Assembly: GCA_018714085.1 (NCBI GenBank) | Contig: DVNY01000160.1 | Location: 1 to 34,364, forward strand | Direction: 5' to 3' | Source: Candidatus Caccomonas pullistercoris | GTDB taxonomy: Bacteria > Bacteroidota > Bacteroidia > Bacteroidales > Bacteroidaceae | DNA: 34,364 bases | In this document: piece by piece, positions 7,887-14,228 of the stretch | Position numbering within the stretch: position 1 is the stretch's first letter | How the letters are laid out: each line of letters begins with the position of its first letter | Made by a program: the position numbers and the translations under genes | Notes under the pieces: model-generated | Databases searched by the model: none | What the model saw: only the letters and a program-made list of their open reading frames with translations | What the model was told of the DNA's origin: nothing

Positions 7887-9419
7887 TTAGTAAACGGAAA
7901 GCGTGTGGAGCAGCGGGCAGGCTTTGCTGTCTTCGATGGTGACGCGGACTCCCTTGACGCTGATGGCCGACCCGTAGTTCGACGTGGAGCCGTTCAGGGG
8001 GATGATGCGTTTGTAGCCCACGGTGGTCTGCTGGATGCTGCCACCGCGTTCGGTCCAGTTGCTGCTGCCGTCAGTGCTGGTCTCGATTTTGAAAGCTTTG
8101 ACGCGTTGGCCGAGCTTGATGTATTCTTGCAGGGCTACGAAGTGGATGCGCTGTGGGCTGTCCCACGTCAGGGTGATGGTGGCCGACGTGGTGCCGTCGT
8201 TTGTGGCCCAGTAGGTGTCCTTGTCACCGTCAGTGAGGTTGGTGGCTTCATAGTTGCGCGAGGCGCCGGCGGTGCGGGTTTCACTGACTTCCACTTTCGC
8301 CGTGCGGGCCAGGTCGTTGCCTAAGCGTGTTTCCAGCAGGTTGCCGAGGTCTTCGAGCACATCCACCGTGGCCGTGGGCAGGACGCCGGCCTTGTTGGGC
8401 GGCATGTTGAGGATGAGCGTCGAGTTGCGGCCGACAGTTTCGAGGTACATCTGGAAGAGGCGTTCGGCGCTCTTCACCGTCTCTCCGTCGTGGTAGAACC
8501 AGCCGTTGTTCGTCCCTTTGGCATCGCTTTCTCCGGGCAACCAGAACCAGCCGTTCTCGGAGCCGTACATGCCGTTGCCTTCGGGGGCGGTGCCGCGGTT
8601 CTCGGGCGACCAGTTCGTCTCGCCGGCCCATCCGGCTTCGTTGCCGATCCAGCGGGCTTCGCCGCCGACGCCCCAGAGCACGCAGTCGGGGCACACCTTG
8701 TGCACCGAGTCGCGCAGGTTGGGCACGTCGTAGTAGGTGGATTGGTCTACGTTGATGGTCGTGTTCTTGCCTCCGTAGTAACCGTCGCCGCCATTGGCTC
8801 CGTCAAACCACATCTCGAATTGGTCGGTTCCGTACTGGGCCAGTTCTGCGCACTGGCGGAGAAACACGTCGCTGACATATTTGTCGGTGCCGTAGAGGGC
8901 GCTGTTGCGATCCCATGGCGAGATGTAGAAGCCATACTTCATGCCCAATTCTTTGGCGGCAGCCGCAAAGTCGCGGGGGATGTTCGTCTCCTTGGCGTAG
9001 GCGTTCGAACTGTTTTCAACGTTGTGCGACGTCGTGGCCGTCGGCCAAAGGCAAAAGCCGTCGTGGTGCTTGACAACGGCGATGCCGCCTTTCATCCCGG
9101 CGGCTTTGACCGCTTCGAGCCATTGCTTGGGGTTGGGCGCCTGCGTGGGGGCAAAGAGATCTTCGTCTTCATCGCCATAGCCCCATTCCTTGCCGGTATA
9201 GGTGTTCATGCCGTAGTGGAAGAAGGCGTAGAACTCGGTCTCTTGCCACTTTAACTGGCGGGGGTGAGGCACAGGGTGGACCGGTGCCGGCTCGTTGTCG
9301 GGGTTCGGCAGCGATTGCTGTTGGATGACGAACTCGCTCCCTCCGGCTTGTTGCGCCCATCCGCCCGACGGGGCAACCGCCAAGCTGAGCGCGAAAAGCG
9401 TTAGTGTCGTTTTCTTCAT
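7887..9419 (-). CDS. GH29 alpha-L-fucosidase with C-terminal F5/8-type (CBM32-like) domain
   Basis: Predicted secreted exo-alpha-L-fucosidase acting on fucosylated glycans. I chose the ATG at 9419 (MKKTTLTLFALSLAVAPSGGWAQ, a clear signal peptide). The 651-aa track ORF runs back through the tRNA-Thr gene and is not credible. The GH29 barrel follows, with the family stretches YAFFHYGMNTYTGKEWG, KHHDGFCLWPT and FEMWFDGANGG, in which D206 is the predicted nucleophile. Residues from about 400 onward form a discoidin-like domain (SATITLTWDSPQRIHFVALQEYIKLGQRVKAF). At 510 aa it is somewhat shorter than many relatives, but both ends look intact. First gene of a two-gene unit with the GH16 enzyme; a -7 box (TAAATTTG) lies upstream. 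Confidence 0.92.
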   Translation of the reverse strand: MKKTTLTLFALSLAVAPSGGWAQQAGGSEFVIQQQSLPNPDNEPAPVHPVPHPRQLKWQETEFYAFFHYGMNTYTGKEWGYGDEDEDLFAPTQAPNPKQWLEAVKAAGMKGGIAVVKHHDGFCLWPTATTSHNVENSSNAYAKETNIPRDFAAAAKELGMKYGFYISPWDRNSALYGTDKYVSDVFLRQCAELAQYGTDQFEMWFDGANGGDGYYGGKNTTINVDQSTYYDVPNLRDSVHKVCPDCVLWGVGGEARWIGNEAGWAGETNWSPENRGTAPEGNGMYGSENGWFWLPGESDAKGTNNGWFYHDGETVKSAERLFQMYLETVGRNSTLILNMPPNKAGVLPTATVDVLEDLGNLLETRLGNDLARTAKVEVSETRTAGASRNYEATNLTDGDKDTYWATNDGTTSATITLTWDSPQRIHFVALQEYIKLGQRVKAFKIETSTDGSSNWTERGGSIQQTTVGYKRIIPLNGSTSNYGSAISVKGVRVTIEDSKACPLLHTLSVY

Positions 9420-9466
9420 GAGCTTAATGATGTGATAAGGATTTGTTGTTCGCGTTTTTCGCGCCC

Positions 9467-9474
9467 CAAATTTA
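9467..9474 (-). promoter_or_regulatory. Putative -7 element of the GH29-GH16 unit
   Basis: On the minus strand this reads TAAATTTG, matching the Bacteroidetes TAnnTTTG -7 box, about 47 nt before the chosen fucosidase start. No good TTG -33 box lies at the usual 19-20 nt spacing (GTTC is the nearest), so this is moderate evidence. Confidence 0.5.
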
Positions 9475-9582
9475 AGCAAATAAATCCGATATGAACGCCT
9501 TTTTTGGTAGAATAATGTGGCGTGGTGGTTACATAGGCGCCTGCCAGCCTTGTTTGCGTTGCATGGTGCCGGACGGTGGGGC

Positions 9583-9661
9583 GACCGCTCGGGGCGACCG
9601 AAAATCCTGCCAGCCGTCCCGTCAAACCTGTCACTGCGACAGGATTTCCCGGACGGCTGGC
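9583..9661. repeat. Periodic dyad block with 11-bp inverted repeat, locus 2
   Basis: Outer perfect arms GCCAGCCGTCC (9609-9619) and GGACGGCTGGC (9651-9661) enclose a nested dyad CCTGTC-ACTGC-GACAGG. Pentamers GACCG (9596), CTGCC (9607), CTGTC (9628) and GACAG (9638) are spaced 11, 21 and 10 bp, the same phase rule as at the other loci. It lies between the GH29 gene and the ffs-tRNA-Thr unit, both on the minus strand. Confidence 0.6.
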
Positions 9662-9680
9662 CGTTGCGGCTGCTGTTCAT

Positions 9681-9717
9681 GGGGTGATGGCCAAAGGGGC
9701 GGCGGAGGGGGGTAGGG
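9681..9717 (+). repeat. G-run cluster (possible G-quadruplex), locus 2
   Basis: Runs of G on the + strand at 9681-9684, 9696-9699, 9707-9712 and 9715-9717, with loops of 11, 7 and 2 nt. It is adjacent to the dyad block at 9583-9661, but on the opposite side compared with loci 1 and 4. Confidence 0.4.
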
Positions 9718-9746
9718 CGTTGTGTGAGCACCTGTCCTATACAATA

Positions 9747-9784
9747 AAAAAGAAAGAGCGCACGGTTTGACAAACCGTGCGCTC
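9747..9784 (-). terminator. Rho-independent terminator of the ffs-tRNA-Thr unit
   Basis: Perfect 14-nt arms GAGCGCACGGTTTG (9756-9769) and CAAACCGTGCGCTC (9771-9784). Reading the minus strand, the hairpin is followed by TTTCTTTTTTATTG, a good U-tract. It ends about 12 nt after the tRNA 3' end. Confidence 0.9.
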
Positions 9785-9796
9785 CTTCACTGGGTG

Positions 9797-9870
9797 AGCC
9801 TCTTGTCGGATTCGAACCAACGACCCCGAGATTACAAATCACGTGCTCTGGCCAACTGAGCTAAAGAGGC
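9797..9870 (-). tRNA. tRNA-Thr (anticodon TGT)
   Basis: Minus-strand cloverleaf: acceptor GCCTCTT/AAGAGGC, D-arm GCTC AGTTGGCCA GAGC, anticodon loop TTTGTAA giving TGT (reads ACA), and T-arm GTTGG TTCGAAT CCGAC. The anticodon stem has one T-T mismatch. CCA is not encoded (TCAC follows the acceptor). The 5' end is 4 nt after the end of the probable SRP RNA, so both are probably cut from one transcript. Confidence 0.95.
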
Positions 9871-9874
9871 GGGT

Positions 9875-9970
9875 GGGTAAGCTCTCTGCATCGCGCCGCT
9901 ACAACCAACTACCTTTGCTGCGGTCAAGCCCTGGAGGATTCGAAGGGAGCTGGCCGTGCAGCACTTACCC
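9875..9970 (-). ncRNA. ffs: Probable signal recognition particle RNA (4.5S, small bacterial type)
   Basis: A roughly 96-nt GC-rich segment closes with GGGTAAG/CTTACCC and, inside that, CTGCA/TGCAG. Its centre has the SRP domain IV symmetric loop: CAGG (9933-9930) and AGCA (9919-9916), separated by exactly 10 nt as in E. coli 4.5S RNA (CAGG-N10-AGCA). The apical segment is GCTTGACCGC rather than one capped by GGAA. A near-consensus promoter lies upstream (9986-10016). Transcript ends are inferred from the outer stem and promoter; the real RNA may start about 10 nt earlier. It could instead be an unprocessed structured leader of tRNA-Thr, but the motif match makes SRP RNA more likely. It would pair with Ffh, which is not in this window. 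Confidence 0.75.
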
Positions 9971-9985
9971 GTCTGTTTCTGGGTG

Positions 9986-10016
9986 CAAAGATAGGCTTTC
10001 CGGATGAAACTGGCAA
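9986..10016 (-). promoter_or_regulatory. Promoter of the ffs-tRNA-Thr unit
   Basis: Minus strand: TTG (10016-10014), 20 nt, TATCTTTG (9993-9986). This matches the Bacteroidetes -33/-7 pattern exactly and predicts transcription starting near 9980, just upstream of the SRP RNA. Confidence 0.8.
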
Positions 10017-10042
10017 GCCTATGGCCGAAAAAGTTTGTCTGT

Positions 10043-11725
10043 TCATGCTTTTCCTCGTTCCATGTGGAGCTGTTGTGTGCAGTATTCGAGCACACGGGGG
10101 CGGTGTGTGACGAAGATGAGCGTGCGGTCGGAAAAGTGGTGGACGATTTGTTCAATCACCTTGGCCTCCGTGTCGTTGTCGAGGGCGGAGGTGGCTTCGT
10201 CGAAGAGCAGGATGGGGGCGCCGCGAAGCAGTGTGCGGGCTATGCTGATGCGCTGTGCCTGTCCCTCGGAAAGGCCGCCTCCTTGCTCGCCGCAGGGGGT
10301 GTCGAGTCCTTCGGGGAGCGAAAAGACGAAGTCGGCCTGGGCAATGCGCAGGGCGTGCTCCATGTGCTGGGGAGTGGCTTTCGGGTTGCCAAGAAGAAGG
10401 TTCGAGCGGATGGTCCCGCTCAGCAGGGTGTTGCCTTGGGGCACATAAGCGAAGAGGCTCCGGCTTGCAGGCGTGGCCGGGAGGCGGTTCGTGGCGTCGT
10501 GCAGGGTGATGCTTCCGCGTGTCGGTTTGACTAAGGCAAGCAACAGGCGTACGAGAGTTGTTTTCCCGGCACCTGTCTCGCCGAGTATGGCTGTACGGCT
10601 TCCGGGCGGGAACTCGAAATTCAGGCTTGAAATGATTTCCCGCTCGGTTGGAGCGTAAGAGAAAGTCACGTCGCTCAGGCGGATGCCGACTCCCCCTTCA
10701 AGGCGTTTTGTGTTCGTCTCGGTGTCTTCGGGAGGGATGCGTTCCAGTTCGATAAGCCTCTCGGCTGAGGTGTATGCGCTGATGAAAATGGGGATGAAAC
10801 GGGTCAGGTTGCGGGCTGGGCCTTGGATCTGTCCGACGAGTTGGACGAAAGCGATGAGAGCACCGTAGGTGATGAGGCCTTCCGAAAGGTTGTGGACGCC
10901 CCAGCCGAATGTGAAAAGGTAGCCGGCCGAAAAACCGATGTTCATCACCGCGGACGAGATGAGTGAGTAGCGGGTCTTGTGGCGGACTTCGCCGCAGAGT
11001 TGTCCTTGCAGTGTCCCAAGGTTGGCCAAGATGGTTGCGCATCGTTCGAGCGTTTTGATGACGAGGTTGTGTTGTATGCTTTCCTGCACGAGTGCTTGGA
11101 TGCGGCTTTCCGTCGAGCGGACTTGGTGCGTGAGTGTTTTCATCCGGCTGACATAAAGGCGGCTGATGATCAGGAAGACCGGGAGCAGGAACACGATGAT
11201 GAGTGCCAGCGTGCGGTCCATTAGGAAAAGGAAAAGGAAGGCTCCCGCGAATTGGACTATGGTTGTGATGAGCGCCGGGAGCGATTCAGTCAGATAACCC
11301 ACGACTGTCGTGACGTCTTTTTCAATACGGTTGAGCATGTCGCCACTGTGGTAGGATTGGAGCCCTCGCCATGTGCTGTGGAGTAGGTGGCCGAACGTGC
11401 GTGACTGCATGCTGTTTTGGGCCTTCACTCCCAGCGTGGCGCGTATCCACCGGCTGCACATGCCTAAGCCGATCTCAACCACAAGGATGGCCGAAAGCAG
11501 GAGCAGTGCTTTGTTCAGTGTGAGGCGGGTGTCGGCATGGGTGGCGATGTCGATGGTCAGTTTGGTGGCCCAGACAAATGTGAGGCCCGCGGCGACGTTC
11601 AGTATGCCGATGAGGGTATTCAGGGTGGCTTGCATGCGGTGACCCTGCCACACGTTCCATAGCCAGCGTGTGCTGGACCACATGGAACTCAACGTGTGTT
11701 TTGAAATGGCTTTCTTGAAGTTCAT
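10043..11725 (-). CDS. ABC transporter, fused permease and ATPase (exporter type)
   Basis: Half-transporter expected to work as a homodimer in the inner membrane, exporting an unknown (perhaps lipid, peptide or drug) substrate. The N-terminal ~330 residues form the ABC type-1 transmembrane domain with hydrophobic helices (e.g. LNTLIGILNVAAGLTFVWA, ALIIVFLLPVFLII). The C-terminal ATPase has Walker A GETGAGKT (residues 382-389), a Q-loop AYVPQG, signature LSEGQ (485-489), Walker B ILLFDEAT (D509, catalytic E510) and the switch His in VTHRP. At 560 aa it is typical of MsbA-like exporters. It follows nadK on the same strand after about 100 nt. Substrate cannot be told from the sequence. Confidence 0.92.
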   Translation of the reverse strand: MNFKKAISKHTLSSMWSSTRWLWNVWQGHRMQATLNTLIGILNVAAGLTFVWATKLTIDIATHADTRLTLNKALLLLSAILVVEIGLGMCSRWIRATLGVKAQNSMQSRTFGHLLHSTWRGLQSYHSGDMLNRIEKDVTTVVGYLTESLPALITTIVQFAGAFLFLFLMDRTLALIIVFLLPVFLIISRLYVSRMKTLTHQVRSTESRIQALVQESIQHNLVIKTLERCATILANLGTLQGQLCGEVRHKTRYSLISSAVMNIGFSAGYLFTFGWGVHNLSEGLITYGALIAFVQLVGQIQGPARNLTRFIPIFISAYTSAERLIELERIPPEDTETNTKRLEGGVGIRLSDVTFSYAPTEREIISSLNFEFPPGSRTAILGETGAGKTTLVRLLLALVKPTRGSITLHDATNRLPATPASRSLFAYVPQGNTLLSGTIRSNLLLGNPKATPQHMEHALRIAQADFVFSLPEGLDTPCGEQGGGLSEGQAQRISIARTLLRGAPILLFDEATSALDNDTEAKVIEQIVHHFSDRTLIFVTHRPRVLEYCTQQLHMERGKA

Positions 11726-11826
11726 TGTCTTGTTTCACGAATAACAGGATGCGGCTTGGACTAATCAAGAAGAATGTGGACATTCTCTTACTTTGGCTCC
11801 CGCCTTTCATCGTTTTAGCCCGATGG

Positions 11827-12693
11827 TCATAAACGGTTGTCCGCACCCCACATCATCTTTGTCCGCAATGTGTCGAAGAAGTTCTTGTGGCGTATTTTCA
11901 TTACTTTGATGTCATAGGGAGCCCGGCGGAGCGTGATTGTGGTTCCGGAGCGGAAACTCTCGCTGCGGCCGTCGATGGCGACAAGGAAATTGTGGCTACG
12001 GCTCTGTACGGTCAGGGTGATGGTGACGTCGTCGTTCAGGACGACGGGGCGGATATAGAGACTGTGTGGGGCGACAGCAGAAAGGCAGAGTGTCTGTGTC
12101 CCAGGCACGATGACCGGGCCGCCTGCGCTAAGGGAATAGCCGGTTGAGCCGGTCGGCGTGCTGACGATGAGGCCGTCAGCGATGTAGTGCGTGAGGAGTT
12201 CGCCGTCAATCTCGGTGCGGATGTTGATCAGCGAAGAGTTGTCATGTTTGAGCACGGCGACCTCGTTCAGTGCATAGGGGTGGTGGCTAAACGGGTGTTC
12301 GTTGTTGGTGGCTTCGATGATACTCCGGCTCTCGATGGCGTAGTCCTTCCGGAACAGAGCGTCGATGGCTTGGTTGATGTATTCCGGCGAGATGTCGGCC
12401 AGAAATCCCAGTCGCCCCGTGTTGACACCGAGGATGGGGATGTTCTTGCAGCCGACGTGTGCCGCTGTACTTAGGAACGTGCCGTCGCCGCCGATTGAGA
12501 CCGCCAAGTCGGTGCCTTGTAGCTCCTTGTCATCCTCAAATGAGGCTATCGGGAAGCCTATCTTGTCAAGATAGGCCCGGAACGAAGGTTCTATGGTTAT
12601 GGTGGCTCCATGCTGTGACAGCCTTCCGATGACCTGGTGCACGTATTGGCTTTTCTCAGCTTGGCAGGTGTTCCCGAATATCGTTATTTTCAT
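11827..12693 (-). CDS. nadK: NAD kinase
   Basis: Phosphorylates NAD to NADP in the cytoplasm. I start it at the ATG at 12693 (MKITIFGNTC), 10 residues inside the track ORF, because NAD kinases begin with this short beta strand. The catalytic GGDGT motif is at residues 68-72, followed by NTGRLGFLAD and the NAD-binding PTGSTGYSLSAGGP stretch. At 288 aa the length is typical of bacterial NadK. A near-consensus promoter lies about 80 nt upstream, divergent from pdxJ; the ABC exporter follows on the same strand. Confidence 0.95.
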   Translation of the reverse strand: MKITIFGNTCQAEKSQYVHQVIGRLSQHGATITIEPSFRAYLDKIGFPIASFEDDKELQGTDLAVSIGGDGTFLSTAAHVGCKNIPILGVNTGRLGFLADISPEYINQAIDALFRKDYAIESRSIIEATNNEHPFSHHPYALNEVAVLKHDNSSLINIRTEIDGELLTHYIADGLIVSTPTGSTGYSLSAGGPVIVPGTQTLCLSAVAPHSLYIRPVVLNDDVTITLTVQSRSHNFLVAIDGRSESFRSGTTITLRRAPYDIKVMKIRHKNFFDTLRTKMMWGADNRL

Positions 12694-12767
12694 CTTTTTC
12701 GTCAGTATGGATGGAAAAAACATTTATTCCCTTGGCATTTTATGTCTCAGGAACGAAGTTTTTTTAT

Positions 12768-12775
12768 TACTTTTG
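12768..12775 (+). promoter_or_regulatory. Possible -7 element toward pdxJ
   Basis: TACTTTTG matches TAnnTTTG on the + strand and directly abuts the nadK -7 element on the other strand. There is no TTG at the expected -33 spacing, and the implied leader to pdxJ would be over 110 nt, so it may be chance. Confidence 0.3.
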
Positions 12776-12806
12776 CAAATATACGGAAAGGTAAGCGCTG
12801 GAACAA
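12776..12806 (-). promoter_or_regulatory. Promoter of nadK
   Basis: Minus strand: TTG (12806-12804), 20 nt, TATATTTG (12783-12776), an exact fit to the Bacteroidetes promoter. Expected start near 12770, leaving a leader of about 75-80 nt before the nadK ATG. Confidence 0.75.
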
Positions 12807-12900
12807 GCGAAAACGGGCTTTCTTCTCGGTAAAGCCGGAATGCGACCTTTTTCGTGCAACAAATTAACGGGAACAATGATCCGATAAAGCATAGTAAGCG

Positions 12901-13614
12901 ATGACAAAACTTAGCGTGAACATAAATAAAGTAGCCACGCTGCGTAATGCGCGGGGCGGGAACAATCCGGATGTGCTGAAGGTGGCGCTCGATTGCGAAT
13001 CGTTTGGCGCGCAAGGCATCACAGTGCATCCGCGTCCCGATGAACGCCATATCAGGCGTTCAGACGTTTTTGCGTTGAAACCTGCGCTGCGCACGGAGTT
13101 TAACATCGAGGGGTATCCCGACGAGAGGTTCCGCGGGCTGGTGCTGGCTGTGCGGCCGGCCCAGGTGACGTTGGTGCCGGATGCCCCGGATCAGTTGACC
13201 TCCAATCATGGGTGGGACACAGAGGCACACGCCGCTTTCCTGAAAACAGTCGTGGCCGAAATGAAAACAGCGGGTATCCGGACATCGATTTTTGTTTCGG
13301 CCGACGCTGCTATGGTCGAGGGTGCTGCAGCCTGTGGCGCCGATCGCGTGGAGCTTTACACCGAGCCTTATGCCGCAGGCTATGCCACTGATCGTGAGGC
13401 CGCAGTGTCGCCATTCGTGGAAGCGGCCAATGTGGCGAAACAACTTGGCCTTGGTTTGAACGCCGGGCATGATTTGAGCCTGGAAAACTTGGCCTATCTG
13501 CACGAGCGCATTCCTTGGATGGACGAAGTGAGCATAGGTCACGCCCTTATCTGCGATGCGCTCTACCTCGGCTTGAAAGAAACAATCCGCCGCTACTTGG
13601 CTTGTTTGAAATAG
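12901..13614 (+). CDS. pdxJ: Pyridoxine 5'-phosphate synthase
   Basis: Last step of the DXP-dependent vitamin B6 pathway: condenses 1-deoxyxylulose 5-phosphate with 3-amino-2-oxopropyl phosphate (PdxA product). The opening [19 protein letters not shown] is characteristic. Predicted active-site residues are H43 and R45 in [13 protein letters not shown]70 in FNIEGYP and H190 in LNAGHDLS. Length 237 aa, normal for the family. First of three closely spaced + strand genes (32 nt to the next); pdxA is not in the window. Confidence 0.96.
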   Translation: MTKLSVNINKVATLRNARGGNNPDVLKVALDCESFGAQGITVHPRPDERHIRRSDVFALKPALRTEFNIEGYPDERFRGLVLAVRPAQVTLVPDAPDQLTSNHGWDTEAHAAFLKTVVAEMKTAGIRTSIFVSADAAMVEGAAACGADRVELYTEPYAAGYATDREAAVSPFVEAANVAKQLGLGLNAGHDLSLENLAYLHERIPWMDEVSIGHALICDALYLGLKETIRRYLACLK

Positions 13615-13646
13615 AGAAACAGACATAATCAACAGAACAATAGAAT

Positions 13647-14189
13647 ATGGTACATCTTTTTTTAGCCGACGGTTTCGAGGAAATCGAAGCTTTGGGCACG
13701 CTGGACATCCTGCGCCGGGCAGGGATTGAGGTGCTGACCGTGTCGATCACGGGGGCGCGCCTTATCCGTGGGGCGCATAACATACCGATCATGGCTGACA
13801 ACCTCTTCCGCCGTTGCGGCATCGAGGACAGCGAAATGCTCGTGTTCCCGGGTGGGATGCCCGGAACGACGAATCTCGGACTGCACGATGGCCTTCGGAA
13901 AGCGACGATCAACCATGTGCAGAGCGGGCGTCCCGTGGCTGCCATTTGCGCAGCTCCCGCCTTGTTGGGGCGGAGCCGTCTGCTGGCCGGACGTCGTGCC
14001 ACTTGTTATCCCGGTTTCGAGCCTCAGCTTAACGGCGCCGTATGTACGGGGAAGATGGTCGAGGTTGACGGAAACATCATTACCGGCCGCGGCCCAGGCG
14101 CAGTCTTTCCTTTTGCTTTCGCCATAGTTGAACGCTTGCGTGGGGCAGAAGTGGTCGAGAAGATAAAGCACGACATGCTCCTCGATTGA
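13647..14189 (+). CDS. DJ-1/PfpI family protein (YajL-like)
   Basis: Cytoplasmic DJ-1 superfamily member, 180 aa. It shows the opening FLADGFEEIEAL, in which E14 matches the conserved Glu of DJ-1, and the nucleophile elbow AAICAAPALLG with reactive Cys at C101. FPGGMPGTTNL is also typical. Homologues (YajL, human DJ-1) are linked to protection against oxidative and carbonyl stress; glyoxalase or deglycase activity is reported for some but disputed. Lies between pdxJ (32 nt) and recG (39 nt) and is probably co-transcribed with them. Confidence 0.9.
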   Translation: MVHLFLADGFEEIEALGTLDILRRAGIEVLTVSITGARLIRGAHNIPIMADNLFRRCGIEDSEMLVFPGGMPGTTNLGLHDGLRKATINHVQSGRPVAAICAAPALLGRSRLLAGRRATCYPGFEPQLNGAVCTGKMVEVDGNIITGRGPGAVFPFAFAIVERLRGAEVVEKIKHDMLLD

Positions 14190-14228
14190 GCGAAGACGAG
14201 ACCCTCGGTGTTGTAGCATAAGGACGGA

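Noticed and set aside
5428-7890. Long + strand ORFs (306 and 493 aa) opposite the GH16 gene
   Set aside because: They are Val/Gly/Ala/Asp-rich antisense shadows of GC-rich codons; the minus frame has signal peptide, GEVED and GH16 motifs.
9420-9842. N-terminal extension of the fucosidase in the ORF track (MICNLGVVGSNPTRG...)
   Set aside because: The first residues are a translation of tRNA-Thr, and the extension crosses a terminator and the repeat block; a normal signal peptide begins at 9419.
9875-9970. SRP RNA on the + strand
   Set aside because: The + strand also has GGTCAAG...GGGAGC, but its loop is 13 nt and there is no promoter; the minus strand has the exact CAGG-N10-AGCA core and a consensus promoter.
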